Assembly: GCA_009760855.2 (NCBI GenBank)
Contig: WPIO01000144.1
Coordinates: forward strand, 126,001-190,000
Source: Cristatella mucedo
Lineage: Eukaryota > Bryozoa > Phylactolaemata > Cristatellidae
Length of the DNA stretch: 64,000 nucleotides
Direction of reading: 5' to 3'
Numbering within the stretch: the first letter of the stretch is position 1; every line of letters begins with the position of its first letter. Made by a program: the position numbers and the translations under genes. Positions 49,187 to 60,265 of this stretch are shown in pieces. The notes beneath the pieces were generated by a model. The model did no database searches. It was not told the origin of the DNA and saw only the letters and a program-made list of their open reading frames with translations.

Positions 49187-49690
49187 TCCCTTTTGCGTAT
49201 GGTAGTCAAGCAACGCATCGATTTAAAGTTTTTGTTACTCACTTTTAGATCCCTTTATTTATTTGCTCCTAATGACATTCACTCTCCCACCAGGCTAAGT
49301 ATCGTACCACTCGCTTTTTGGAACCTAATTGTTCACCTATACCTCGTACAAATCTCAAATCTTTTGGAGACCATGCCTTTAGTTTGTATGCACCCAAAGC
49401 CTGGAACTCACTCTCGACTTGCGTTACGACATTCCCTGACTTGACCACATTTTAAAAGAAACTAGATGCGCGCCTATTTATCGTAGCATTTAGTGGGCCC
49501 TTATGATTCGTTCTTGTTATGCTTATGCAGGCTGACACTGTGCATGCTGCTACTATCCATACTTGCATGGTGATCCTGCACATTTCACCTTACCCATGTT
49601 ATCATTGTTTATTGAGGGTGCTACCACTAGCCATTTAACCGTTCATTCCTTTGCAGCTTTTGTGAAGCGCCTAGGAGATTATTTTATCGC
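49187..49690 (+). mobile_element. LINE family A-like fragment, older
   Basis: gtcaagcaacgcatcgattt onward gives the end of the C-terminal domain with frameshifts, 3' UTR and a broken tail (gtgaagcgcctaggagatt). Confidence 0.7.
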
Positions 49691-50374
49691 GTGTGGTCAT
49701 TACCATTTCATGATTGTCGTCCAAATGCATTCCTTGACCTGGTTGCTGTTGCTATGGTCCTGGATTGGAAATTGTTTCCTATATCTAGCCACCGCCGTGG
49801 CCGGTCCCACTCGTTTGATATTCCTAGTATAGTCTCAAGCCACCGTGAGTGATCTCGCTCAAGCATTGCTAGCAAATCACTCTCACTTAGACTTAATGGG
49901 CATCAGGTTTTCTATAACCCCGGTAGCTCATCTTAACGCTAGTCTTCGGAATTCTCCGTCAATTTGCCATTAATCCCTATAATACATCACACGATTGTCG
50001 AGGGCCATCTTAACCTGTTCTCTTTGACCAAGACCTAGCTAAAATGAACTAACATCCCGACCACAGCCAACGTAACCACTGAGAGGCTTCTGATTCTTTC
50101 ATATCGCCAAATCCATCCAAACTGCTGAGGGTTAACTATCATCGCATGTTCCTCCCTCCATTTCAAATCGTTTTCAGAAGCATCACCGCACTCTTTCGAA
50201 TTTCTTGTTTTTTAGCCTCTCCGGCAACAAGATTCAGTATTGGCAGTAATTTATCGCCTGCCAGGTGCCAAGTCCTCTTTCATTTCAGATTTCTCTAATT
50301 TAATTTCGATTCTGTGTGCAAGAAGTCAATTTTTCCTCGTCATTGGTGACTCTAGCTTCAGAAATTAGTGAGAT
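49691..50374. other. No gene seen
   Basis: Possibly ancient LINE remains; nothing can be read clearly. Confidence 0.35.
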
Positions 50375-51030
50375 TAGAAAGCTTATCGCTCAAAATTGGC
50401 TCTGCTAGAAAACCTCTTGTCGCATCTGCACGAACTTTAGGTCTCCTTATCCAAAGTAGAATATCACTAGATGATCATACTAGTCAAGTCTTTCTACTTT
50501 CTTTCAGCTTTGTAAATTGCTAAAATTTAAGCTTGCTTAGACAGGAATGTTATATCCGAATTGGTTGTGTAAGTAATTGCTTTCAGGCAGGCCTAACTGC
50601 TTGTGCTCAGGTGCTGACTGTCGACACAAAACTCTGCAGCTAGGCATGCCTATTGTGAGCGTCACAGTTGCCACAGCACACCATTTCTTGCTGACCTGTA
50701 CTGGCTTCCAGTCAAGCAGCGCGTTGACTTCAATGTCCTGTCACTCATATTTTGTTCCCTTTATTCTTCGGCTTCAGCTTACCTATCATATCTACTCTCC
50801 GACCAGGCCAGCAGTCATGCCACCAGCTTTTCTGAATCAAATCGTTTAGCTATACCTTAAACGTGAACCTCAAGTCCTTTGGAGACCGCGCGTTTAGTTC
50901 GTGTGCTCCCCAAGCCTGGAACTGACGCTGACTGACGTTACCCCCCCCATTTCCTGACTTGACCCCATGTAAAAAGAAGCTGCAAAAAACATCTGTATAT
51001 CACAGCCTTTAGAAGGATACTTGTGATATG
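50375..51030 (+). mobile_element. LINE family A-like fragment, old
   Basis: Degraded RT end and C-terminal domain (ctcaaaattggctctgctag; cagttgccacagcacaccat; tttggagaccgcgcgtttag) in shifting frames. Confidence 0.7.
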
Positions 51031-51911
51031 TCTTGCCCCTTTACGGAAGTCTTGCTACGTGACACAGGTGCGCCATCTTTCGGCGTGATACACTTTCTCG
51101 CTTTAATAAGTAGAAATAACCAGGCGACATCTCTGGAGCAACTCAGAGAACCAAATCTACATCAAGGCAATTCACGTACGCTAGAAACTTATTGAAGAAT
51201 AAATAGCTTTATCTTAAAGTAAATGCATCTCTCCTTTCAAGATTCAGTTACCACGGTTCAAGTTAGCTCAATAAGGAGAGACATTTTGCAGCCGATTTCC
51301 TGCTAAATTAGAATTTGATGAGCGCCTTTTGTAGACAGCGTCATGCTTTGTTGCCACAAGAGAAAATGGAGTAATTTATGAGCACTCTTCGCGTAATGTC
51401 GCTCATGTATCGGGTATCGAAGTAAGCGTATACTAGCACGCATGTGGAGTTAAGAAATCTCGTGTAAAGCTAACATGCAGTTTGTGCAAAGCGGTTGGCA
51501 GTAGTCACCATGTCCTATTAATTGGTGAACATAGCAAAGTTTCCACAACCAACAAGTTTCAGGCATGCATGTGTGCAGAGACCAGTGGGTCAAATTTTGA
51601 GCTACGATGAATAATAAATCCTACAAATTCGTATTAGTTCATAAATTATAAATAAATTAAATTCTTGTTATACTCTTTCAATACGAAGAAGGCGCGCATT
51701 TTGAAAAGCATCTAGCAAAATATGTGTCAGCAAGGTTTGCCTTGACTCTTTTATTTGTTTTTCATTAATCACAAGTATTTACTTCGTATCATAATATCTA
51801 TCTCTTTCCGGTTACGATTCATCCTAACGAGCTTTGAAAAGTGCAAATAAATGCAAGAGACTAAAGCTTCGCTTAAGCGGAGGTAGTGATGTGAGTAGCA
51901 CGTTGTCTTAC
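51031..51911. other. No certain gene
   Basis: AT-rich. On the minus strand AATAAA lies at about 51749-51754, 15-20 bp after a stop at 51769 that would end the upstream Ig-type frame if it is not spliced. Confidence 0.3.
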
Positions 51912-51951
51912 CGCAAATGATTAGAGAGTACTTCCAATTGTCAACTCTTAC

Positions 51952-52349
51952 CACTTTACGAAGAGATCTCTTCAAGATGTAATCGACTTTGCAGTAAAAC
52001 ATTTGAAAATCTTCTAGGTCCGGTCGCATTTCTTCCCACGCAAGCGAGAAAGTTACTGCTCCACTGTAAGGATTTAAATCAGAACAGTCTATACTGCAAT
52101 ACTTTAATAATCCCGTAAGCTGTTGGCAGCCTGATTTCTGTTCAAATTGCGCCGTGCAGGATATGAGGTAGTCATGATCTATCACGTGATTTTCGGCTCG
52201 CGACAGCCCGATTGCGAGCAATTGACTAGAATCGGGAGTGCTATATTGGCAAGATATTCGCGTTGGCAGTAATCCGGGGTCTGAAAGGCAATCCGGCGAG
52301 AGCGTGGTAACAAATGTCGGCATCTGCCAGTTTAGCTCGTCCTCCGGCT
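51952..52349 (-). CDS. Internal exon with an Ig-like domain, candidate receptor
   Basis: A typical acceptor (tttgctgtctattgtag) precedes an open frame that ends at a donor (aaagtg/gtaaga). The frame reads PEDELNWQMPTFVTTLSPD, LPTRISCQYSTPDS and further on AVTFSLAWEEMRP and DFQMFYCKVDY. Cysteines on B- and F-strand-like segments and six further cysteines fit an extracellular Ig-like domain. The exon starts after one base of a codon, which agrees with the donor of the exon at 63701. Its phase-0 donor agrees with the 34-nt exon at 34604. A second donor (tgcg/gtaaga) at 51911 would extend it and end in phase 1. If unspliced, the frame stops at 51769. The Ig assignment rests on pattern, not on alignment. 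Confidence 0.5.
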
Positions 52350-53229
52350 CTACAATAGACAGCAAAGAGGCTTAATGCTAAACTAACACATCATCGTCAT
52401 GCCCCGGTCCGTGTGCAGTCAATTTTGATGCATAGCAGTACGCAGATGCCGTGAGCTGAGCCAAATTAAATAACTGCTCCGAAAATAACTAAAAAAATTT
52501 ATTTGAAGATTTAAGTTCACTATGGCCATTTTTTAAGGTAATGTAATGCCTGCTCATTGCGTGAATTGAGTTCGCAGGTTAGAAAGTTGAAAGTAGGTGC
52601 AATTAATTCCTGCTACGAGCAGTCGACGTTAAGCGATTAGCCGATTGGGTACCAAAGCACTAATGAGGATGCAGCTTCTTAATTTATCGACTGGATGGTT
52701 CGCCGAGTTTATAGCAAATTCCTTGTTATGGTGGAAGTTTTGATGTCAGGAATTAAGCTGGTCTACCACTAACTGCTCTTTCCAGTGCCCTTGATTGAAA
52801 ATGCAAAAGAGAGACTGGGGAGACAACTCTCACGGTCTATCGCCGACTGCATAACGAGTGGCCTAAGAGCCATCTTTTATAAGATACGTAACCTCAAGTC
52901 ACGGCTGTGACCGTCTTTATAATCTTATTTTTAAAGAGGCACCATCAAATAATCTATTCATCTCGTACGGAAGACATAATGTATAGTTCTAGCGGAACGA
53001 TCATTGCTGAGACGATGGCTTCAAAATGGGGTCCACGCTCGTGGAAGCTTGAAGATAGGCATGAACATCGAGTAATGACTGTAGTTTTCGGAACTTAATG
53101 GGGATTTTACTCAGAGAAATAACTATTTCATCATGTCTTTTTTCTGAACTCCAGCCAGAAAAATTACATAGATAGCCAAAAGGATGACTAGGCACTTTGT
53201 TATTCTAGTAGCAATAAAGGAAACGCTTG
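52350..53229. other. No gene seen
   Basis: Intron or intergenic DNA next to the Ig-like exon; no repeat recognised. Confidence 0.4.
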
Positions 53230-53312
53230 CCGTGAAGCGCCTAGAGAGGATAGAGATTTAGTTATACTACAGTGCAATAAAAAAGACTCATTAACATAAC
53301 TATTATTATAGA
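53230..53312 (+). mobile_element. Solo LINE-like tail, diverged
   Basis: gccgtgaagcgcctagagag followed by gagatttagtt and an AT-rich end; no body upstream. Confidence 0.5.
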
Positions 53313-53350
53313 TGATCGTCATGAAGCTTCGACTTTGCAACCCTGATATA

Positions 53351-53351
<1 letters not shown>

Positions 53352-53412
<61 letters not shown>

Positions 53413-53444
53413 ATTTAGTACTGTGCCGAACTTGAGAAAGATCA

Positions 53445-53494
<50 letters not shown>

Positions 53495-53527
53495 ATACTG
53501 ATCTTTCTCAAGTTCGGCACAGTACTA
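53352..53527. repeat. (AT)n arrays with a perfect 34-bp inverted repeat
   Basis: Arms at 53416-53449 (tagtactgtgccgaacttga...) and 53494-53527 are exact reverse complements, separated by an AT/GT array of 44 bp; another AT array lies on the left (53358-53408). Confidence 0.93.
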
Positions 53528-53794
53528 CATTTATCTCTGCCATTTGAACTATCCCTATATAGTACCAGTGCATAGTACTACCTGAAAGAAACCCGAAGCG
53601 TGAGCTGAGCATTCACATCATAGCAGTCACTGCAAAACTGCTAATGTGCTAATGCGCCAGCCGTGCCAGGAGGTCGTGACATTGCTATACGTAAATGTCC
53701 TGACAATTTGACTTCAGATCGGCGAAAGTTAGCCTGCTTTGATATCAGCCGGTCCAAGGTTTGTTTTTATAACTAACCAAGTCTGTAAAAAAAA

Positions 53795-53968
53795 ATCCTA
53801 GCTGATTAAACAGCCTCTCTTTTTTATAGCGACAGAAGAGCCTTTACGGCTATCACCACCGCTTGCAGTGGCGATAAAGAATCGCCCACCACAGGAATCG
53901 AACCCACGACCTCGGGACCGAGGTCGTGAAAGCAACCGCCTTACCTAGTGTGCCATCACGGCTCACTA
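53795..53968 (-). mobile_element. SINE family alpha
   Basis: Antisense copy, well preserved: agctgattaaacagcctc end, hairpin body, B box (ggaatcgaacc), perfect palindrome cacgacctcgg/ccgaggtcgt and the head ending gccatcacggctc. Confidence 0.85.
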
Positions 53969-53975
53969 AAACTTC

Positions 53976-54158
53976 GCCGAGCTGGTTTGGTCTAGCGGTT
54001 AAGGTGCTCGCCCCGACCGAGGTCTGATTGAGGTCGTGGGCTCGAGCCCCGAGGCATATGTGAAGCGCCTGAATAGAGATTAAGTTCTCTTGGGGAGCTA
54101 TATAAATGAATTATATATATAGATATACATATATGTATATATATATATACATATATGT

Positions 54159-54196
<38 letters not shown>
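53976..54196 (+). mobile_element. SINE family beta with expanded AT tail
   Basis: Head gccgagctggtttggtctag, B box ggctcgagccc, LINE-like tail (gaagcgcctgaatagagat, ttctcttggggagctatat), then about 90 bp of TA-rich repeat that probably grew from the 3' end. It lies head to head with the alpha SINE. Confidence 0.8.
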
Positions 54197-54201
<5 letters not shown>

Positions 54202-54299
54202 TCGAAAAGCAACAAAGACTTACGGGTTTTACGTTGTAGAGTTTTACGCGTTTTACGTTGGAGAGTTTTTCGCAGCACACTCAAAGTCTAGGCGGCTTT

Positions 54300-54480
54300 T
54301 GGCAAGCCAAAACGGTAGCCAAACTACTTCATCTTGCACAATAAAGAGAAAGTGGGAAGCATAGCTGACTCGGGAGGAAAGCTAAGGTAGTTTGTAGCAT
54401 AGAAGCTGCAGCTCAGGACGGCTTGAAAGGAAGTGCCGCAGTCATCGGCAAATGACGTAGGTGCTGTTGCTTCAGAATAG
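54300..54480 (-). mobile_element. LINE family B fragment, degraded
   Basis: Plus-strand words gggaagcatagctgactcgg and gcagctcaggacggcttgaa match the antisense of family B at 41840-41920. Confidence 0.45.
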
Positions 54481-55071
54481 TGGAAGTGAGTGTATACTAA
54501 ATCTTACATGAATGAGGATTCCATCTTAATGAGACATAATAAACTTTTGAATTGCTAAATGGGTCAAATTATTACTTATATGCTTATTACTCGCCTCCAG
54601 ACGAAGCGCTACTTGCGATTCTCTCGGTTGCAGATTTTCCTACCAGACGTTGAAGCTCACGGAAATATCGAATGCGCAAATTGACACAGCTTATAAATCT
54701 TCAAGGCATGTCTGCTGCCTCGTTTACCGCACGCAGCACGTGTGAAATTGCGTGCCATCCGAATGCTCGGCGTTCGCTCGGGCGGCACGCTTCACGGTGG
54801 CTCTGCAGCGGCCCCGCGGACTGCGACTGCAGGTCGCAGTCCGCGGGGCTGCTTCCGCTGCCTCGCGGACTGTGGCTGTAGCTACGCGGACCTCATATAG
54901 TGGCCTCACTTTATTGGCACGCCCGTGCATGCCTAGTATCTTGTGCTAACTGTCGTGCAAATGTATCCCTGGTTGCCGCCGCCGCTGCCAGGGTTTGCGA
55001 GTTACAAGAATTCCGCTTGAAGCCTACACGTAGCAAGTCGGCAGACGGGGTATAGAGGTTAGAGGAGTCAC
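54481..55071. other. No gene seen; contains a perfect hairpin
   Basis: The only structure is the inverted repeat at 54811-54849 within a GC-rich block where cgcgga recurs. Confidence 0.4.
54811..54849. repeat. Perfect inverted repeat, 17-bp arms, 5-bp loop
   Basis: Arms gccccgcggactgcgac and gtcgcagtccgcggggc around tgcag; very GC-rich and stable. Confidence 0.93.
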
Positions 55072-55125
55072 ACAATAATAATAATAATTATAATAATGCA
55101 CTTGATAAAGCGCCCTCAGAGAACT

Positions 55126-55194
<69 letters not shown>

Positions 55195-55270
55195 GGCGCT
55201 TTACATTTGCTTCAAAGGGAAATGCAAATGAATGGTGAGTAATATCACGCTTGATAAAAGGCACCCACAC
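55072..55270 (-). mobile_element. LINE family A tail and 3' UTR with an internal CT expansion
   Basis: Antisense AAT repeats, gcacttgataaagcgccctc and gagaactcaatctct, then about 60 bp of CT repeat, then aggcgctttacatttgct and 3' UTR. In other copies this spot reads only aatctctttctaggc. Confidence 0.85.
55131..55193. repeat. (CT)n expansion inside a LINE tail
   Basis: An uninterrupted CT array replaces the ctctttct of the LINE tail hairpin region. Confidence 0.95.
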
Positions 55271-55276
55271 ACACAC

Positions 55277-55350
55277 TATATATATATATATATATATATA
55301 TTACAATTATTATATTATTACATTATTATTATTATTATTATTATTATCGC
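55277..55350. repeat. (TA)n and (ATT)n microsatellites
   Basis: TA repeat at about 55277-55300 and ATT repeat at about 55317-55347. Confidence 0.9.
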
Positions 55351-55526
55351 ACTAATCAGTTCCTGCATAGCATCCCTCGAGCGCTGCGACGAGTCGCTCT
55401 GATTTAGACATTTTATTTTCTTTATTCATCGGACCTACTATTACTCAGGCGGCCAATCTTGAGGTTTGCCTATATATATAAAATGATTCCGTACGCAATA
55501 AACCGCTGATAATACGCAGAGGCGTA

Positions 55527-55632
55527 GTGAGTGGGCGATCCTTTATCGCCGCTGCAAGCGGTGGTGATAGCCGTCAAGGCTCTTCTATTGCTATTCAAAA
55601 AAGGCCGTCAAATCAGGTATAATTTTTTTTAA
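55527..55632 (+). mobile_element. SINE family alpha, 3' half only
   Basis: Starts at gtgggcgatcctttatcgcc and keeps the hairpin, aaggctcttctattgctat and a T-rich end. The tRNA head is missing: 5' truncation, as seen with LINE-driven insertion. Confidence 0.75.
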
Positions 55633-57265
55633 GACCCATAGGCGCCCAGGGACTAAGCTAGAAAAGGCGCACTCTCCCGTTAGCAGAAAATTCCTGCAAA
55701 ATAGCTCCAACACTGAAGAAATTTAGGTAACACACACCAGCAGGCATTTTGAGTCGAGAAAGTTTTACTAACTTTAGTAAAGGTACAAGGAAGCTGCCAC
55801 AGCTTTAACTTAGATGAATGCATTTTTCTGGCCTTGAACGCGGCAAACTGGTCTATTACAGTTTGACAGTCAATACTTTCCCGTGTTCCTTTCTCTATGC
55901 TTAACAAGGCTGAATCGGAGAGTCGCTCTTACCTCATTAACGCTCTCAGATGTCAGGATTATCTTCAAATTGCTTAAAGAAACGTTCACAACTGGTAATT
56001 GATACAGCTATGGTGAGAAGAACTTGCATGGCAACTCTCGAATAAGAAAACACGTCTCCATAACTGATGATGGAAGACATGAGTGCCAGTGGTATCTTTA
56101 ATGCCAAGTCATGACGTGTGGCAAGAAGCATTTTACAGTCACATATTTCTTTGTGCAGCTCTGTTCCATGAAAGTCTAAACAATTTAAACCCCCTAAAAT
56201 CTAGGAATAGCTGGCAAGGTTTGGCCTGGATAGGTGTTTTCTAAAGCGTCTCAGCCTTCAACAAGAAACCAGGTTCGGCATCAAAATCTATGAGCTGGCT
56301 AAACCTAGCTGCAATTTCTTGTCGAAGATAGTGTATGCTGTCCTTCATTATTCATAAATCCTCATTATTCATAAATAAATCTCCTCTGAGAAGAGACCAA
56401 CATCTTGAGAAAGTTCTCCAGACATCAGTGTCCATTGAAAGGTTCTTTATTCAGCTGCAACTCCCCACAATTTACATCTTTTGTGGCATTTAGTAGTGAT
56501 CCTTGACATAGGTTTTCTTTAACTTTTAATAATTCAATCTTATAAGAGTGAAGATCGCAAGTGGTGTCTTTGAAGTTCATCTTTGGATCATGCAGACATT
56601 TCTGAATGCGTTCAATCTTCTTCAAGATGCTGTTCCAATATGGCAACAGAGCCAAAACATTAAATTTCAGAATACAATGTAAGAGACTGCAAGCTTCACT
56701 TATTGTTTCAAGCGTTCCACTTGTGTCTTCAGATGCTGCTCCAAAAGACCTACGATGCTGTTCAGCCCACCATCGATCGTTTCAACAGACTCCACTCTTG
56801 CACTCCACCTTGTTGCAGAGTCGCGTTTGACATTGATGTCTAAGACTTTCTTCAGTTCTTCCCACCTCGGAGTTGATCCTGAATAGAATAAGCAGGTGCT
56901 CTCTATTGTTCCAAAAATTTAACGACAACTGAATCTTGACTTGCAGCATGAAGTCTTGCACGTAGCCTAAGCTGCGGTTACTGCGGTTTACAACAATCAT
57001 TTTTACTCAGAGAGTGTTTCCTTTTAGACCCCTGAAACGTGGCCAGACATGACCGTTGCGCTATCGTAGCACGCTCAGTCAAGCAAGACTAGCTTGCGTG
57101 ATCTAATAATGTCTAGGTGCTTCGCCACGGTACGCTGGCACGGTACCCTTGACGCTGCGGTGTTGCAGGCTGCGCTTGGCGCAGTCCGCCTATGGCAGTT
57201 AGGATGGGCCGAGCGGACTGGGGGGAGGGCCAGCTGGAACGCGGACGGAAGTGTGGACGATCGTG
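55625..57265 (-). mobile_element. hAT-type DNA transposon relic, copy 2
   Basis: Minus-strand homologue of 46587-48270 with the same leader and gene order, without the LINE B insertion. Near 57030 a caggggtct word resembles a hAT terminus but lies inside the shared region. Confidence 0.7.
55690..57003 (-). pseudogene. hAT transposase, decayed, copy 2
   Basis: In order: DFMLQVKIQLSLNFWNNREH; YWNSILKKIERIQKCLHDPK; KDVNCGELQLNKE; a lost middle; SRVAMQVLLTIAVSITSCER (hAT dimerisation block, 55946-56131); then EKGTRESIDCQTVIDQFAAF. Stops and shifts occur between all blocks. Compared with copy 1 the positions of the breaks differ, so each copy decayed on its own. Confidence 0.7.
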
Positions 57266-57354
57266 TGCTTGTTGAGCTGCGAGGGCCGGCAGAATACTGG
57301 CGACTATAAAGCGAGAATAGAGCACCAGCAGAATACGGGGTGGCTAAAGCCCCC

Positions 57355-57514
57355 CTCGGCGGAAAGAGAAACTGTAAGAAAGCGTAGCCGAGTCATGTGA
57401 GCAGTTGAGGTAGTGAGTAGCATGAGAGTGGCAGCTCAGGACCGCTGAAAAGAATGAGCCAAAGTCAGCAGCAGGAGAGTATTTGTCGTTGCGTAAGAAA
57501 TATAACCGTTTCAG
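57355..57514 (-). mobile_element. LINE family B fragment, C-terminal part
   Basis: The minus strand reads FLRNDKYSPAADFGSFFSAV and SHATHYLNCSHDSA, as in the copies at 34.8 and 38.9 kb. Confidence 0.65.
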
Positions 57515-58278
57515 CTCCACCGTCAAGTCTGCCTATGTTCAGCTACGTGCCATTGCGAACATCCAGGCCTGCGTAGACAGGGAGACCGCAGTAAATTCTG
57601 TAAAATCATGAATAACTTACCGTCTCCCCTGCTGTATGTCGCTACGTGCAGGTCTACCCCCAATGCAATTTGGTGCTTAGAGTTGATTCAAAACTCTGAA
57701 GCTAGACATCTATGTCGTGAGCGTCACAGTTGCTTCACAACACAAACTTCTATTTGACCTTCACTGGCGTCCCATCAAGCAGCAGATGAGCAAACTTCAA
57801 GGTTATGTCACGCACGTTTAGGTCCCTTCACTGTCTTGCTCCAGCCTACCTATCAGGATTTTTCCCCAACCAAAAGCATCAAAGCATCTGACCACCAGTT
57901 CTCCTGACTTAAGTTATTTAGCAGTGCCTCTAAATAATCTCTATACCTTTTGGAGACCTATCGCACCTATAGTTCGTGTGCTCCATTCGCCTGGAACTCA
58001 TTCACATCTGACGTCATGACATTCTCTGAGTTGACGACATTTTAAAAGGCTAAAATGATACCCTTTTCTTACAGAGATTGCTGGGTCTTAGCGAATTGAC
58101 ATTACTGTACTTATGCGTGTAATTAGTTAGTAAAAGTTAGTAAAACTTTGCAGACACTGAGCATTTTATGACTAACCATATTCACACGTTCTTTGTGACT
58201 TATATGTTAGGTGTCAGACAGAGATTTAATTCTCTAAGGACAATTCATAAACTTGGTGCTAATATTGTTATTTATTAA
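57515..58278 (+). mobile_element. LINE family A-like fragment, old
   Basis: tcagctccaccgtcaagtct begins the end of RT; the C-terminal domain follows with many frameshifts; the tail has ttaattctctaaggacaatt and ATT-like repeats. Confidence 0.7.
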
Positions 58279-58399
58279 AATACTTGTCGGACCAGCGGGT
58301 TTTCGTTCTTCGGTCTGCCACTTTCCATTTTAGCTATACCGTCCCGGACTCGTTCTTTGCAGCGGCTTTTAGCCGAGTTAATGAATTAGCATTGGATAC

Positions 58400-58534
58400 T
58401 TATAGTGGAGAGTAAAAGCTGTCAGTCAGGATGAGATCTTTTGGTTTCAATTGACCATTAGCACCGGTGGCGACTGGCAGCCGACGCAACCGCATGGCCG
58501 GAAGATGCTGTTGCAATTTATCAAAGTTATTTTG
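58400..58534 (-). CDS. Candidate terminal exon, cytoplasmic tail-like, uncertain
   Basis: After a long pyrimidine tract and an acceptor (aatcctcacag) the frame gives 44 residues, including QNNFDKLQQHLPAMRLRRLP and KPKDLILTDSFYSPL, then a stop. An AATAAA on the minus strand lies about 130 bp later. Read without splicing, the tract itself would encode a hydrophobic helix (HLYFLIFISFIFLAFLL), so it could also be a transmembrane-plus-tail exon; T-rich intron ends often mimic this. No homology recognised. Confidence 0.25.
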   Translation of the reverse strand, partial: QNNFDKLQQHLPAMRLRRLPVATGANGQLKPKDLILTDSFYSPL

Positions 58535-59374
58535 CTGTGAGGATTCTCGCAACAGAAATGCAAGGAATATAAATGAAATAAAAATGAGAAAATATAAATG
58601 GGGAAAATAACTCCGGTTAAGCGAGGTCACAGAGAAATAAATTTATTTTGAAGTCAGTTCCGAAAGGTGTTTGCTTAAATTAGAAAATCTTTTAAGATTA
58701 CTCCTGCTAGAGCTTTTGGAATTCTTCAAGCTTCAATGCCTATTCAATTCAATGCCTGCTTCAATGACTATTAGTATGGCTTCAAATGCTATCCGATTTG
58801 CTGGTCCATGGTCCTATAGTAATTTCTTTGGCTTGATTGCAATGCAGCTAATCGTATACAAATCGGCCTGAAACTCCAATGTGCTCCAATAAATGTAAGT
58901 GCAGTGTGTTCTGATACATAGCAGCTTCATTCGAGTCCAGGCGTGTCATACGAGCCGCTCTAATGTGGTGAGATTTTAGTGGCTCAGGGAGTGACTAGTT
59001 CCATTCTAATCATTTCTTTCGCATACTATTCAAGTTTAAAAAAATGCACCTATGGCGACTTTTGTCGTTGCTGACAAATCCTCGCCCATTCTTAATTAGA
59101 ATGCCCGGCATTTTTGCATCCGAGAACAAATGGCGTGACATTCTGGATCGACTCAATGGATGGACTAATGCACGTAAACTTCCGGACCGGTAATCCAGAG
59201 ATCGTTGGATCCTTTCCGGATTGAGGAGAAAATTTTAGACGCAGTCTCGCGGCAGATGGTAATTTGATCACTCGATATCTCAAAGTAATTGCTTTACTTT
59301 CAACCGCCGCTACAGGACGCCCCTTGCTTTCGTCCGTCCGGCGAATACTGGAGTAGTACTCTAACATATATATA
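58535..59374. other. No certain gene
   Basis: A 96-codon minus-strand frame at 59092-59382 (RKFTCISPSIESIQNVTPFV near its end, two cysteines) is protein-like but without clear splice sites. Confidence 0.25.
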
Positions 59375-59412
59375 CGAGCCACTTGATATCAAGCTAGATA
59401 TCAAGTGGCTCG
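59375..59412. repeat. Perfect inverted repeat, 16-bp arms
   Basis: Arms cgagccacttgatatc and gatatcaagtggctcg around aagcta. Confidence 0.93.
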
Positions 59413-59464
59413 TTGGAACCATCAGCATCCTACCTGGCACGGCGGAGGTTGAACGGTGGACACT

Positions 59465-59530
59465 TCCTTTGCAGCAAAAGTAAAGAGCCAAGAAATTGAT
59501 AAAGTTCTCTGTCAATGCTACAACTGCATG
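59465..59530 (+). mobile_element. Solo LINE-like tail, degraded
   Basis: tttgcagcaaaagtaaagag, gataaagttctctgtcaatg; weak match to the family A end. Confidence 0.35.
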
Positions 59531-59705
59531 CTGTGTGTTTTAATATTTTATTTAAATGTATACACATGCAAAGATATGCTGCATTTCAGCATCCCGTGTA
59601 ATTAAAACACGGAGGTATATTAGTAATAGCTGTAACGGTAGTAGTTCGTGTGCAAAGAGACTTACAAGAACCAAATCTCGATGTACTTGCTCCACCTGGC
59701 CTCTG

Positions 59706-59860
59706 GGAATTAGCCCAGGGGTGCCCAGGTGCTCACTCTTCGCGACTGCGGTCTTGAGTTTGAGTAATGCTGTGGGCGACCCTTTATTGCTTACCGCGAG
59801 CGGTGATGATAGCCTTTTAGGCTCCGTCACCAGCTGCATAAATCAGTTTGTTAAATCCGC
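59706..59860 (+). mobile_element. SINE alpha-body with a different, degraded head
   Basis: Body gtgggcgaccctttattgc, gcgagcggtgatgatagcc and a cagctgcataaatcag end; the head (ttagcccaggggtgcccagg) differs from alpha. Confidence 0.5.
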
Positions 59861-60080
59861 TAAAATGCAGCTTTTAACTTTCGCGCCAGAGAATAAACAA
59901 GTGAGGGTTACTAAGTAATATGCAGTCTATCACAATTAGACAATAATGCATAAGCAAGCACAAATCATGCTGGGCTAACGATACTAAATGCCAGCGTACA
60001 CAAGAAGACACTGAAGCTTATAGGTTAGTAAGAGCTCTGGCCAAAAAGATGCACCCAGGCAGTATACTTGGCTCTATATT

Positions 60081-60265
60081 CGGTGAGCCGTAATGGCTCA
60101 CTGGGTAAGGCGGTTGCTTTTCACGACCTCGGGACCGAGGGTTCGAATCCTGCAGTGGATGATCCTTTATCGCCACTGCAAGCGGTGGTGATAGTCGGAA
60201 ATGCTATTCTGTCGCTATATAAAAAGAGGCTGCTAAATCAGCTGGGATTTATTTATTTATTTATA
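60081..60265 (+). mobile_element. SINE family alpha with shortened palindrome
   Basis: Head gagccgtaatggctcactgg, shortened cacgacctcgggaccgagg, B box ggttcgaatcc (consensus), hairpin body, gctgctaaatcagctggg and an ATTT repeat end. Confidence 0.85.
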
